Shown piece by piece: positions 1 through 10,125 of a stretch of 64,000 nt of DNA. The DNA lies in assembly GCF_043290135.1 (NCBI RefSeq), contig NC_134701.1, forward strand, positions 33,259,501-33,323,500. Direction: 5' to 3'. Every line of letters starts with the position of its first letter. The first letter of the stretch is position 1. Position numbers and translations under genes: made by a program. Origin of the DNA: Rhipicephalus microplus. Taxonomy: Eukaryota; Arthropoda; Arachnida; Ixodida; Ixodidae. The notes under the pieces were generated by a model, which worked only from the letters and a program-made list of their open reading frames with translations, made no database searches and was not told the DNA's origin.

Positions 1-93
1 AACAAAATAATGGCCAAATTCACAGTTTGACGTCCCGACATAGTTTCACAATCTCACTAAATCTTCAAGGCCGAGGGAGCAGTCCGGTGATTT

Positions 94-1770
94 TTATGAC
101 GACTCTGGTGGTCGAGCTTGACTGTTGCGTTCCGGACAGAGCGGGCTACACATGGATACCGACAATACTGCTTGAACTGTTCTGGGGACTAAGACAGGTT
201 GGAACGCATCGTTGCATCGGCGGCTCGTACGTCGTCGGGGTTGTATTTCCTGTCGTGAATGGTGCAATTCCGGTGCTTCTTGCTTTCGTGCTTTTTGACC
301 GACTGTGACGAAGTGCCTGAGTGCTTGCGGTGTGCAAGCAGTGCTTTTGCGTCTTTCTCGGCGTTTTTTGTGGTGGTGCAGTCGGTGTAATAGCAGGTGC
401 AGGGAGCGTTTCTGGTGACTTTTCTTTGTGCGAAATTGCCTGACGTCTTGAATCGGTCTTTGGTTTAGAGATCTTATTTCCCGATGTTCTTTTATTGGTG
501 CGTGCGCTTCTGTTGAATTTCGCGTTCGTCGATGCCCTCGTTGCAGTTTCTCTCGTTGTAGCATGGGTTTATGAACTTGGCTTTGCTTGCTTTGCTGAGG
601 CTGCTCAAGAGATGGCTGTAGTGGCACCCGTTCAGGAATGGGGCATTCATTTCGTTCGGTGTTTGACGCGTCCTGTAGACAGCTGATGAATGGTGAACTG
701 GTGTCTTGCTTGTCGGGCATAGTTGGCAATGCATCATCATTGCTAGCATGCTCTTCAGAGGCTTCGGTGACGGGGTTCATTAAGGGTGCTTCCGATAGAC
801 AACTGTGTACAAGGCTTGATGTATCATGCACTTCTGAATTTGTTCGATTCTTGGATTGGTGACCACTGCATGAAGGTACCACATGTGACATGGCCTTACT
901 AGGCTTGAACTGCAAATTTTGGCAATTCTGCGGTGCCGTAGAAATGACAGGGAGCTCTTCAGGGGCTTCTTTTTCGCTGTTCACTGCGAGTGGTCCTGGC
1001 GCCTGGTAGCGTGCGACGTTCGATGCATCTGAGCGTTCTGTTTTGTTTAGACTGTCGAGGGTGTGTGCACCGGACGGTGATGCATGAGCCCGTGCGAAAG
1101 GAGCATGGCTCGACTGGGTATTTTCTTGGTGTGTGAACTCGTCTATCGTGAACATGGTTTCCTTATGAGGCAAACGGTGAGCGTCAAGAGCGCTTGAAGA
1201 GCCGCGTGATGGAAAACCGCGTGGTGGACCGCGTATGCGAGACGAAGAATTACGAGCATCAGGTCGGTGGGCAATGTCTCGCGTCGTAGGCTGGAGTGAG
1301 GACTTTCGAAATGCCGGCTTTCGTGCAGAAGGGAGGCGTGCTTGATGGTTAGGTTTTTCCCAAAACACGCATGGTCTTCTGAAAGTAAACTCATGTGCCA
1401 CTTCGTCTTGAGGCACTTGTCGATTCGCACTGGACTTTCGAATGCTTGAGGACTGCTTAGGAAATTGACGATAGTGTGCAGTTGTCTCCAGATGGTTGGC
1501 AATGAGTAAGTCTTGGTCATAGTCATTAAAACGGGTAATCATCTCCTCTTTGATTTTTTGCTATGACTCGTCGTTCTCGAATATGTGAATTAGGTAAAAT
1601 TTGAATGCCTCACCGGTGACGTAGTCGCTGAAGTTCGTAACCATCTCCCGTTCCGACCAAGATGCAGCGGTAGCGTGGAGTTCGAACAGGTTGAACCAGT
1701 CCTGTACGGGTCCATCGTCCGCTGATCCGGTGTACTTGGGGATGTCGAGCTCAGTCGATGGTTCTGTCAT
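94..1770 (-). pseudogene. Gag-like ORF of a decayed LTR retroelement, one nonsense codon
   Basis: The frame opens at an ATG (1768-1770) and begins MTEPSTELDIPKYTGSADDG, a retroelement Gag-type start followed by a hydrophobic-aromatic stretch (QDWFNLFELHATAASW). It stops at a TAG (1561-1563) placed where Trp is likely, after FENDES, and the same frame then continues with QKIKEEMITRFNDYDQD and stays open to 94. Apart from that one codon it is open for about 558 codons. The N-terminal ~90 residues look like Gag. The remaining ~470 residues are rich in Ser, His, Gln and Arg, with no zinc knuckle, protease or RT motif that I can see, and end in a basic region. It may be a Gag with an unusual long C-terminal extension, or two fused segments. 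Element A lies directly upstream in its transcriptional sense. Function beyond Gag is not assigned. Confidence 0.6.
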
Positions 1771-2010
1771 GGTGCCGGTAACTGTACGCGCCTGAGATCA
1801 CCTCTTCTGTGGTCGATATTCAGTTGAGGCGTACTGCAGGTGGCTTCGTGAATGATGTGAGGTTGATGAGTGGTGGCCAGGTCTTCATCCTGTCGACTCG
1901 TGTGACGCTATGGTGAATGGCAGACGTGGCCCGGCTCATACTCCATGTTTATTCTACTCTCACTTCTTCCTCATCTACTTCTCCTAACTATCCCTGCCTT
2001 CTTACGTCAC
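1771..2010 (-). other. Leader or LTR-like region of the retroelement at 94-1770
   Basis: No coding signal. The region precedes the Gag-like ATG on the minus strand and holds a purine-rich stretch and an AATAAA on the minus strand near 1950, as an LTR/leader would. A second copy of the LTR was not found. A short related string (gccttcttac..cacatata) also occurs near 7215, on the other side of element A. Confidence 0.3.

Positions 2011-2080
<70 letters not shown>
2011..2080. repeat. (TA)n microsatellite at left edge of element A
   Basis: Nearly pure TA dinucleotides with one AAATAA interruption. The 3' LTR of element A starts immediately after it and TA repeats resume at 7169 after the other LTR, so element A was inserted inside this tract. 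Confidence 0.9.
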
Positions 2081-2085
<5 letters not shown>

Positions 2086-2225
2086 CGAATGTATTTACTA
2101 CTTTAGAGTAGAAAAGTACTCCAGCAGTCAAGATGGCAGCCGTTGTGTATTTCGAACAGCCCAAAAACGTCGTCGTCTTCTTCTTCGCACCGCCCGCATA
2201 GCTGCATAGCCGCGAACCCGCAACA
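2081..2225 (-). repeat. 3' LTR of element A (145 bp)
   Basis: Starts TGTTGCG and ends CGCAACA (7-bp inverted ends), identical by eye to 7024-7168. A short LTR for a gypsy element. The purine-rich stretch before it (minus strand 2226-2240, around GGAGG) is a weak polypurine tract. Confidence 0.92.
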
Positions 2226-2263
2226 TCGACCTCCGGCGGCGAAAAGCGCCGACCCGGCGCTTG

Positions 2264-5200
2264 TTAGCAGGTGTTGGACGAGATGTACGGCTTGAGGCGA
2301 GCGACGTGGACGATGTCGGAAGATGTGGAAGGTATCGAAGGGTTTAGAGGTGCTATTTCATAGGTAACATCAGTTACCTGCCGTAGCACACGATAAGGTC
2401 CGGAATACTTGGGTAGAAGCTTTTCAGCCAGACCAACATGTCGCGACGGAGTCCACAGAAGAACGAGGTCACCTGGACTAAAGTGGACGTCCCGATGGTG
2501 GCTGTCATAGCTACGTTTCTGACGGAGCTGCGAGTCCGAAAGGCGCTGGTGGGCAATCTGACGGGCTTTCTCCGCGGTGCTAATAGCGCGGCGAGCATGT
2601 GCTGTGGACAGGTCGGTAGGGTTGGGTACAAGCGTGTCGAACGGCAATGTCGGGTCTCTTCCATACAAAAGGTAAAAGGGAGAATATCCAGCAGTGTCGT
2701 GGCGTGAGCTATTGTAAGCGAAAGTGACAAAGGGTAGCGCAATGTCCCAGTCACGATGATCCGTCGACACGTACATGGCGAGCATGTCAGTGAGTGTGCG
2801 ATTCAGACGTTCTGTGAGGCCGTTTGTTTGAGGATGGTAGGCCGTCGTAAGCTTGTGCTTGGTTGCACAAGAACGAAGTAGATCGTCAATTACCTTAGAT
2901 AAAAAGTAGCGACCGCGATCGGTGACCAGTTGACGAGGAGCACCATGATGTAAGATGACGTCTTGAATCAAAAAGTCGGCGACATCTGTAGCGCAGCTGC
3001 TTGGAAGAGGTCTCGTAATTGCGAAACGGGTCGAGTAATCTATGGCGACGGCGACCCACCTGTTACCGTCGGTAGAAAGAGGGAAAGGGCCCAGCAGGTC
3101 GAGGCCGACACGATAGAAAGGCTCGGCAGGTACGTCGATCGGTTGAAGGAGCCCGGCGGGGTGTACCGCTGGCCTTTTGCGGCGTTGGCACGACTCACAA
3201 GACCTAACATAACGTTGTACAGAACGGTAGAGGCCGGGCCAGAAAAAGCGTCGGCGGACACGGTCGTACGTTCTGGCAACACCAAGGTGGCCAGCCGTTG
3301 GTACATCATGTAGTTGCTGAAGTACGGTCGAGTGCAAATGAGTGGGTATTACGAGTAGTAGTTCGTTTCCCACATGGTGCATGTTGCGGCGGTATAAAAT
3401 GCCGTCTATGACAACGAACATGCGAAGCGAACTGTCTGTACAGCCTGTGTTCAGGCGGTCGATTAGCTCGCGTAGGGACGCGTCACGCCGTTGCTCACAT
3501 CCCATGTTGCCGAAAGCAGAGAGCGAGGAAATACAGATGGACGCGTCGTCGGTTACTAGATCTGGAGCGTCAACGGGGTACCGAGAGAGGCAGTCGGCGT
3601 CTTGGTGTAAACGGCCAGACTTGTAAACCACTGTGTATGTGAATTCCTGGAGGCGCAGAGCCCAACGAGCAAGGCGCCCCGTTGGATCTTTGAGGGCTGA
3701 AAGCCAGCATAGAGCGTGATGGTCAGTGGTAACTGTGAAAGGCCGGCCATATAAATAGGGGCGGAATTTACCAACTGCCCATACAAGCGCCAGGCACTCG
3801 CGTTCCGTAATAGAGTAATTGCGTTCGGCAGGAGAAAGGAGCCGGCTGGCATACGCAAGAACTCGATCGTGACCGGATTGACGCTGGGCTAAAACCGCGC
3901 CAATACCGTAGCCACTAGCATCAGTGCGGACCTCGGTTGGAGCAGACGGGTCGAAGTGGGCGAGAATCGGTGGCGTGGTCAGAAGTGTTATGAGCTGGGA
4001 AAAGGCCGTGCCTTGATCAGGACCCCACTCAAATGGTACATCTTTCTTCAAAAGATCAGTGAGGGGGCGTGCGACCTCTGCGAAGTTTCTGACAAATCGT
4101 CGGAAATATGAGCATAGGCCCACAAAACTTCGAACGTCCTTGACACAAGTCGGTACAGGAAAATCCAGGACAGCTCGGACTTTGTCGGGATCGGGGCGGA
4201 TGCCGGAGGAGTCAACGAGATGCCCTAGAATAGTAACTTGGCGATGCCCAAAATGGCATTTCGAGGAATTAAGTTGGAGCCCAGCCTCTCGAAATACTGA
4301 AAGAATTGAGGAAAGGCGCTCGAGGTGAGACTTAAAGGTTGGGGCAAACACAATCACGTCGTCCAGATAACACAGGCAGATAGACCATTTAAAGCTGCGC
4401 AAAAGCGTGTCCATCATCCGCTCGAACGTTGCCGGCGCATTGCACAAGCCAAACGGCATTACCTTGAATTGGTAGAGACCGTCAGGCGTTACAAAGGCGG
4501 TCTTCTCCCGGTCGAGGTCGTCCACGGCGATCTGCCAGTAACCGGAGCGTAAGTCTATCGAAGAAAAATAGGTTGCGCCATGAAGGCAGTCCAGGGCATC
4601 ATCAATACGAGGAAGCGGGTAGACATCCCTTTTGGTGACCTTGTTTAAATGCCGATAGTCCACGCAGAAACGCCAGGTATTGTCCTTCTTTTTAACTAAG
4701 ACTACAGGGGACGCCCACGGACTCGATGAGGGCTCTATGATGCCTTTTGTGAGCATCTTATTCACCTCCTGTTGGATAACTTGGCGTTCTGATGGTGACA
4801 CTCGATAGGGACGCCTGTGAATTGGAGCTGCATCACCGGTATTAATGCGATGTTTGACTTGCGATGTTTGACTTATGGGCCTACCGTCAAAGTCAAATAT
4901 GTCCGAATAGCTCGTGAGAAGATCAGTGAGGTCTTTGACCTGAGACGGCAAGAGGTCTGAGGCAATCATCTTAGTTACATTGTTGAGCCGTGTAGATTTG
5001 GCTGCGTCGGTGCTATGCGGGTTCGGCGAGGCGACTGTGGCCAGTTCACGTGACACTGATGAGATCTGGCACTCGTGTGACGGTGAAAGAGTGGCGAGAA
5101 CAATGCCTTGTGGTAGGATTTGAGGGCTGAGTCCGAAGTTCAGAAGAGGAAGGCACGTCTTGTTCGCTGTGACAGTTAATATGGTGTACGGGGAGGAAAC

Positions 5201-5743
5201 GTTGCGGGCCAATAAAACACCGGGAGAGGGAAAGACCACGTAATCCCCATCCGGAACACTGGGATACGGTTCAACTGTGACACAAGTTAGGGCTTGGGGT
5301 GGGAGGCGAACAAACTCAGCGCACGAAAGCTTGTTCTGTACCATCTTCGACTCTTCGGTGGCCGCAGGCAAGTCAAGTTGCACGACGCCGGCTGAGCAGT
5401 CAATTACAGCGGAGTGGTCGGACAAAAAATCGAGTCCAAGGATGACGTCATGTGGACAGTGAGCGAGAACATGGAATAGAACGGACGTCTGGCGGTCGGC
5501 GAATCTCACACGCGCGGTGCACATTCCGAGCACAGCCGGGGTCGCTCCACTAGCGACACGTACAAATAGGGACTCTGGCGGCGTAAGGACCTTGTTTAAT
5601 CGTGCACGGAGGTCAGAGCTCAGAATTGAAATATGTGCGCCGGTGTCAATAAGGGCAGTAACAGGAAGGCCATCCACTTCTACATCAAGCAGGTTCTTGT
5701 CCGTAGTCAAGGTCAGCAGAGGGTTTTCAGGTCGGGAGTCCAA
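2264..5743 (-). CDS. pol: Element A Pol polyprotein (protease, RT, RNase H, integrase)
   Basis: An open frame of 1,159 codons with no break. Domains in order: aspartic protease with DTGA at residues 33-36 and ILGLDF at 101-106; reverse transcriptase ~300-480 with catalytic Asp397 and YLDD at 459-462; RNase H ~600-720 with RTDAS (Asp608), TERE (~646-649) and TTDHH (~674); integrase zinc finger His812/His819/Cys849/Cys852, then core residues Asp882, Asp942 and Glu978; GPY/F-like module with SGPYRV at ~1114. All catalytic residues are present. The boundary given is only the first possible start (TTG). The frame is open upstream past the gag stop and lies in the -1 frame relative to gag, so expression by -1 frameshifting from gag is likely and the mature protease probably starts inside the overlap. 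Confidence 0.93.
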   Translation of the reverse strand: MDSRPENPLLTLTTDKNLLDVEVDGLPVTALIDTGAHISILSSDLRARLNKVLTPPESLFVRVASGATPAVLGMCTARVRFADRQTSVLFHVLAHCPHDVILGLDFLSDHSAVIDCSAGVVQLDLPAATEESKMVQNKLSCAEFVRLPPQALTCVTVEPYPSVPDGDYVVFPSPGVLLARNVSSPYTILTVTANKTCLPLLNFGLSPQILPQGIVLATLSPSHECQISSVSRELATVASPNPHSTDAAKSTRLNNVTKMIASDLLPSQVKDLTDLLTSYSDIFDFDGRPISQTSQVKHRINTGDAAPIHRRPYRVSPSERQVIQQEVNKMLTKGIIEPSSSPWASPVVLVKKKDNTWRFCVDYRHLNKVTKRDVYPLPRIDDALDCLHGATYFSSIDLRSGYWQIAVDDLDREKTAFVTPDGLYQFKVMPFGLCNAPATFERMMDTLLRSFKWSICLCYLDDVIVFAPTFKSHLERLSSILSVFREAGLQLNSSKCHFGHRQVTILGHLVDSSGIRPDPDKVRAVLDFPVPTCVKDVRSFVGLCSYFRRFVRNFAEVARPLTDLLKKDVPFEWGPDQGTAFSQLITLLTTPPILAHFDPSAPTEVRTDASGYGIGAVLAQRQSGHDRVLAYASRLLSPAERNYSITERECLALVWAVGKFRPYLYGRPFTVTTDHHALCWLSALKDPTGRLARWALRLQEFTYTVVYKSGRLHQDADCLSRYPVDAPDLVTDDASICISSLSAFGNMGCEQRRDASLRELIDRLNTGCTDSSLRMFVVIDGILYRRNMHHVGNELLLVIPTHLHSTVLQQLHDVPTAGHLGVARTYDRVRRRFFWPGLYRSVQRYVRSCESCQRRKRPAVHPAGLLQPIDVPAEPFYRVGLDLLGPFPLSTDGNRWVAVAIDYSTRFAITRPLPSSCATDVADFLIQDVILHHGAPRQLVTDRGRYFLSKVIDDLLRSCATKHKLTTAYHPQTNGLTERLNRTLTDMLAMYVSTDHRDWDIALPFVTFAYNSSRHDTAGYSPFYLLYGRDPTLPFDTLVPNPTDLSTAHARRAISTAEKARQIAHQRLSDSQLRQKRSYDSHHRDVHFSPGDLVLLWTPSRHVGLAEKLLPKYSGPYRVLRQVTDVTYEIAPLNPSIPSTSSDIVHVARLKPYISSNTC

Positions 5744-5772
5744 TGCAGCGTCACCTCCGGGAGCTGCATTGC

Positions 5773-6954
5773 TCAGTTTTCCGAAGAAGGGCGTCCACTA
5801 GGGTGGGGCGACGAATAGCGGCGGTGCTGAGGTGACCTGGAGCGACGGTCATGCGGGGACGGCGAACGGCTGGACCGGCGGACTGGTGTCGCAGGAGTGC
5901 CATTGTACGGTCCATCGTCACGAGCGCTGTACTGCAGGGGCCGGTGGTTGTCGTCACGTCGATAGCCAGGAAACGACCGAGGTGGATACGTGCGGAAACG
6001 ACAGTAGCGGGAGATGTGTCCTACACCATGACAATGAAAACATATAGGCTTGTCGTCCTGTGTCCTCCACTGAGCAGGATCACGATAGCGGCGGAATCTT
6101 TCTGGTGCAGGAGAAGGCGCTATGGTACTGACCCGAGGTTCCGTCAACGAACACACAGGCTGCAGCCCAACGTTTGCCAGCTCCTCTCTCACGACCTGTT
6201 GGATCAACGAGATCGTTGGTCGATCATCAGATGGGCGGGTCAGAAAAGACGGAGACGCGGCCTCGATTTCTCTACGAACGATGCGAACCACACTTTCGTT
6301 GTTATGTGGTTGACTGCATGGCGGCTGAAGGTCCTCGCAAGATGACGTAGCGGCCGTGTTCGGAAGTCGCAAGAAATTCTTGGCGACCCGGCGACTCTTC
6401 AGCTCTTCGAATCGGCGGCACTCTTTGATGATGTCATCAATGGTGGAACAGTCTTTGGAAACCAGTATGTTAAAAGCATCATCTGCAATGCCTTTAAGTA
6501 AATGGCTTACTTTGTCTTCCTCGGACATGTTGGGGTCGGCACGATGGCAAAGGGCGAGAACGTCAAGGATGTAGGTGACATATGATTCGGTCGTAGTTTG
6601 TGCCCGACCAGAGAGTTCTTTAGAAGCGGCCCGCTGGCGTCCGACGGCCTTACCAAACAGGTCACGAAGCTTCTGTTTGCAAGTATCCCAGCTGGTTATG
6701 TCCGCTTCATGAGCCTCGAACCACGCGCCAGCTGTTCCGCAGAGATAGAAGCCAACGTTGGCGAGCATCATCGTAGGGTCCCACCGGTACACTGCTGCAA
6801 ACCGCTCGAACTTCGGAATCCAGTCGTCAACGTCAACATGGTCGGTGCCGCAGAAGTTGCCAGGGTCGCGCGGTTGCGTCAATACGACCGGCTGTACAGG
6901 CTGCGCCGGAGTCGCGGCTGAAACAGGAGCGGCAGAATTGGTTTCTGTTGCCAT
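5773..6954 (-). CDS. gag: Element A Gag polyprotein
   Basis: 393 residues from the ATG at 6952-6954 (MATETNSAAP). This is preferred over longer non-ATG openings because the frame upstream runs into the LTR. The middle has a capsid-like helical region with WIPKFERFAAVYRWDP and LCGTAGAWFEAHEADITSWD, typical of gypsy Gag. A CCHC zinc knuckle CFHCHGVGHISRYC sits at residues 305-318 (C-X2-C-X4-H-X4-C). The last ~75 residues are Arg/Ser/Pro-rich with repeated RSPS-type motifs, as expected of a nucleocapsid tail. The protein would package element RNA into cytoplasmic particles. The stop TGA (5773-5775) lies inside the pol frame. Confidence 0.9.
   Translation of the reverse strand: MATETNSAAPVSAATPAQPVQPVVLTQPRDPGNFCGTDHVDVDDWIPKFERFAAVYRWDPTMMLANVGFYLCGTAGAWFEAHEADITSWDTCKQKLRDLFGKAVGRQRAASKELSGRAQTTTESYVTYILDVLALCHRADPNMSEEDKVSHLLKGIADDAFNILVSKDCSTIDDIIKECRRFEELKSRRVAKNFLRLPNTAATSSCEDLQPPCSQPHNNESVVRIVRREIEAASPSFLTRPSDDRPTISLIQQVVREELANVGLQPVCSLTEPRVSTIAPSPAPERFRRYRDPAQWRTQDDKPICFHCHGVGHISRYCRFRTYPPRSFPGYRRDDNHRPLQYSARDDGPYNGTPATPVRRSSRSPSPHDRRSRSPQHRRYSSPHPSGRPSSEN
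5776..5782 (-). promoter_or_regulatory. Candidate -1 frameshift site at the gag/pol overlap
   Basis: The minus-strand heptamer GGAAAAC is read as G GAA AAC in gag, directly before its TGA. Pol is in the -1 frame and open here (GGA AAA CTG). The A-site slip AAC to AAA is good; the P-site slip GAA to GGA is imperfect, so this is not a classical X XXY YYZ heptamer. Placement and frame support it; efficiency is unknown. Confidence 0.4.
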
Positions 6955-7002
6955 GGTCGGGCAGTCGAGAACACGTCCGCTTCGAAGTTCCGTCTTGCGT
7001 CG

Positions 7003-7020
7003 TACCCAGCGCCACCACCA
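7003..7020 (-). other. Candidate primer binding site of element A
   Basis: Three bases after the 5' LTR the minus strand reads TGGTGGTGGCGCTGGG. The TGG matches a tRNA CCA 3' end and the spacing suits a PBS. The primer tRNA is not identified. Element B has a similar TGGTGGAGGTGC two bases after its LTR. Confidence 0.5.
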
Positions 7021-7023
7021 AAA

Positions 7024-7168
7024 TGTTGCGAATGTATTTACTACTTTAGAGTAGAAAAGTACTCCAGCAGTCAAGATGGCAGCCGTTGTGTATTTCGAAC
7101 AGCCCAAAAACGTCGTCGTCTTCTTCTTCGCACCGCCCGCATAGCTGCATAGCCGCGAACCCGCAACA
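7024..7168 (-). repeat. 5' LTR of element A (145 bp)
   Basis: Same length as the 3' LTR, with no difference seen; TG...CA ends inside 7-bp inverted ends. It is flanked on the right by atatatatag, matching the TA tract on the left. Confidence 0.92.
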
Positions 7169-7245
7169 ATATATATAGATACATATATATTGTGTATATA
7201 TGGTGGCCACTATTTATGCCTTCTTACAACACATATATATTTGTA
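7169..7245. repeat. TA-rich tract to the right of element A
   Basis: The continuation of the (TA)n target of element A, with interruptions. It includes a short string (gccttcttac..cacatata) resembling 1998-2015. No gene. Confidence 0.7.
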
Positions 7246-7439
7246 GTGGGGAAGTGGAAGAGAGCCAGTATCTAGTTGGAGCACCTAGAAGACGACTACG
7301 ACGAAGAGCTGAGGTCGTGACAGTGACTGACGCCCCTTGAACCAGGCAGTTTGTTTTAGTCGATAAACCACCTTATAATTTAGTGGAATTGCTGGGGTAG
7401 TCTTCGAAGCTGGAACTACAAAGTCCCACCTTACCTCCA

Positions 7440-8530
7440 GTGCCAGCATTGCCGGAAGAATCCTCCACGCTAGGTACCTCGCAAGTTCCCGCCTCTACAT
7501 GTCCAGGCGCGTGGCCACTGTGTCACCACCGATCTTCAGCGGCACTGACGGCCAAGACGTTGAGGAGTGGCTGGCTACTAACCACAAAGTGGGCGCCGCG
7601 AACAAATGGGACGATGCGGCTAAGCTGACCTATGTAAGCTTTTAATTGTCCGGCGTCGCTAGTCTCTGGTTACGCAATCACGAAGCCGACATTGCCAGCT
7701 GTGATTCATTTAGGACCTCCTTTTCGCAAGTTTTCGACCACCCTGCTGTGCGAAAACTCCGCACAGAACAACGACTTCGTGAGCGCACTAAACAGCCAGG
7801 AGAGACCTCTTACCAGCTACATTGAAGACGTTGTTGACTTTTGCAAGCGGGTAAACCAAGCGATGCTCGAAGCCGACAACATCAAGCAATCCTCAAGGGC
7901 ATATGTGATGACGCAGTTCAAATGTTGTTAGCCAGGACCCACAAACCATAGCCGATCTCGTCAGCTTCTGCCAGAGTTTTGACGAATTGCGCAAGCAACG
8001 CGCCCAAACACGGCGCTCTCTGGAACGACGTGACTCTATCGCGGCCTTGACTCTCGGAAACCAGAACATGTTGGCTCTCATAAAGCAGTTCGCGCGTGAG
8101 GAGGTCGCTCGGCAGCTCTCCATCTTATCGCGCACGCCCGAACCAGCACAAACACATCCTCTGGCCACAGATCATCTGGCCCCGGCCATAAGGCATGTCA
8201 TACAAGATGAGGTAGCTGACGCTTTGCCTTTCGCTCGTCACCCATCTCTGGAGGCCGCACCCTTGACGCATGCGCAAATTGTTGCAGCCAGTGCACCTCG
8301 ACAGCCCACTTATGCTACCTCACCGGTCTCTGTTCGATCATCATTAGTTACATTCAGCCGGCCAATTGCGGCGTTTCCGAAGCCGTGGCGCACCGCAGAC
8401 AACCGCCCGATTTGCTATTCTAGCGGTACGCGGGAGATGTGGCTTGCTTGTGGCGCCGCCACCCTCTCGCTCACAGCGACAGCATGCAAAGATCGTTGCT
8501 CTCGGCGCTTTAACAACATGGCACGTCCAC
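7440..8530 (+). pseudogene. gag: Decayed gypsy-type gag
   Basis: Joining frames by eye gives Gag-like segments in order: FSGTDGQDVEEWLATNHKVG, then LSGVASLWLRNHEADIASCD, then RTEQRLRERTKQPGE, SYIEDVVDFCKRVNQAM, and from ~7940 a longer open part (SFDELRKQRAQTRRSLERRD to ~8530). Several frameshifts and at least two stop codons break it. The zinc knuckle region near 8410-8460 is damaged (only ICYSSGTREMWLACG-like remains). It is on the opposite strand to element A and of a different family. No LTR pair was found for it. Confidence 0.7.
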
Positions 8531-8689
8531 AAGGATCCTTTTTACACGACCGCACCCCTCAGTCAGTCACCGATTTCCATCTCCCAGACGTCGCTTCCTT
8601 TCGACTATGCGACGTCGACCCTGCCCGAGAGACGCGAAAAACTGAATGCCGCAGTTCCCGAGGCATGAACTGCGTCGTTGTTGAAAGAA

Positions 8690-9010
8690 TCAAGTCCTCG
8701 CATTTATCCAAGAAACCTCATCGACGTTTTTGAGGATGGTTACCGTAACCTGGCGCTTGTGGACACTGGTGCTGCCAATTCAGTAATTGATTTAAATCTT
8801 TGCCGCCTGCTTCGGAAGGTTACCACGACGCAAAAAGAAATTGTCCCTCCGTACTGCCGGTGCTCACCATATTCAACCATCAGCTGCCTGTACTGCCCGC
8901 GTTTTCATCTAAGATGTTTTGTATACCGCTGAATTTTTTTGTGCTACAAGCGTGTTCTCAAGATGTGACCCTCGACTTGGATTTTCTGTCTCGTACTTTT
9001 CTGTCCTGCC
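8690..9010 (+). pseudogene. Decayed retroviral-type aspartic protease
   Basis: LIDVFEDGYRNLALVDTGAANSVI holds the protease DTGA active site, followed by LRKV. After a frame change CSQDVTLDLDFLS matches the usual 'DVILGLDFL' end of the domain. It continues the decayed gag to its left, so both are parts of one plus-strand gypsy remnant. Nothing of its RT follows; the copy is cut off near 9010. Confidence 0.7.
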
Positions 9011-9914
9011 GCCACTTATAAGAGGAAAAAAAAAGTCTCTGCGTGCCTTAAACGACCTAGATGGGTTTTTTTTCATAATATATAAAACCTAATGAAACCT
9101 TCAAATACCTCACCCTGTTTCTGTTTTTGACTTTCACTACCAGTATAATTGTCATCGCCTCCACTGACCCACAAAAAAGTCTGTTTTAAAAGTTTCTACT
9201 CACTTTCCAGAGAAACTCCTCGAAGGTTTGACATTTGAGATGGTCCCCTTTATTGCGACCGACATAAAAAAAGCAGTGGAGCACAGCAGACAGATCTCAC
9301 AAGCTTCGCTTCTAAAACACGATAGAAGCTCTCCTTTCTAATGCTCTAAAATCACAAGGAACTACAAGTGTGGAGGATTGGACGGCATGGTGCATTACAG
9401 TAAAGGAAAAATGAGCGAGCAAGCCGTACCGCTGTATTCTCTTGTGTTGGTCTGCTCGGCCATTTCTTCTTTACCATAATGTGTTTTACTAGTTCAAGAA
9501 AAAAGAACTAAGTGCAGTATCGTACGAGGCTTCGCCCACTCCATCAGGAACGCTGGTATGCGTTTGGTTGCTTTCAAATTAATAAATCTGCTCGCTTCTC
9601 CTGCTCCTACAGGACACTTTCTGTTGGCTTAAAGAAATATATATAAGACTAAGTCTCACAAATCGTTCCAGAATTCAAGAAACGATGAACAGACTCCTAT
9701 AAAAAGAGGAAAACGCATCACACCAAAGTTTCTCGCGCTAACCTTACATTTCTTGTAATCTTCACTGGTATTCGAAGCTTTTTTCCGAAACGCAAACTTG
9801 TGTCAAACGCTTTCTTATCGTCTACGAGCATTGCATCCACAGTAACTTAAAAATGGCTACATAGCAACATCAATGACTCTGAAGTTCTAGCCGACGTACC
9901 TAACATTTTAGTAA
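9011..9914. other. AT-rich spacer, nothing recognised
   Basis: No coding stretch, repeat pair or motif stands out. It contains short poly-A and poly-T runs only. Confidence 0.6.
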
Positions 9915-10125
9915 ATATGGCCAATATAATATTAAGATATGTCATGATAAATCTGGTTGAACGCCCCAAAACCACTAATGAATATGAGAAGGCCCTAGTG
10001 GAGGGCTGGAAAAATTTCGCCCACAAGGTATTCTTTAATCTGCACCCAAATCTGAGCACAGGGGTCTACAGCATTTCCACCTCTACCAAAAATGCAGCCG
10101 GAATTCAATCCCGCGACATGAAGGT
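9915..10125 (-). mobile_element. Old Ruka-type SINE copy
   Basis: On the minus strand the SINE order is seen in degraded form: tRNA-like B box remnant near 10100-10120, then the body lines that in other copies read aaatgc...gggtgcagattaaagaa..., and the end near 9920. It is much more diverged than the copies at 24318 and 36690, so probably older. Confidence 0.6.

Larger units (their letters stand above)
2081..7168 (-). mobile_element. Element A: intact Ty3/gypsy LTR retrotransposon
   Basis: A complete 5,088-bp element read on the minus strand: 5' LTR (7024-7168), primer-site candidate, gag, pol, 3' LTR (2081-2225). The LTRs are 145 bp each and identical in my base-by-base reading, with TGTTGCG...CGCAACA inverted ends. 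Both coding regions are open. The insertion lies in a (TA)n tract, so the target duplication is consistent with ATAT but its exact length cannot be fixed. Domain order PR-RT-RH-IN places it in Ty3/gypsy; the GPY/F-type module after integrase fits the same group. No env-like ORF is present between pol and the 3' LTR. Identical LTRs mean a recent insertion, and the element could be active. Confidence 0.93.

Noticed and set aside
2374..5801. Plus- and minus-strand ORFs overlapping element A pol
   Set aside because: Shadow frames of pol, without own motifs.
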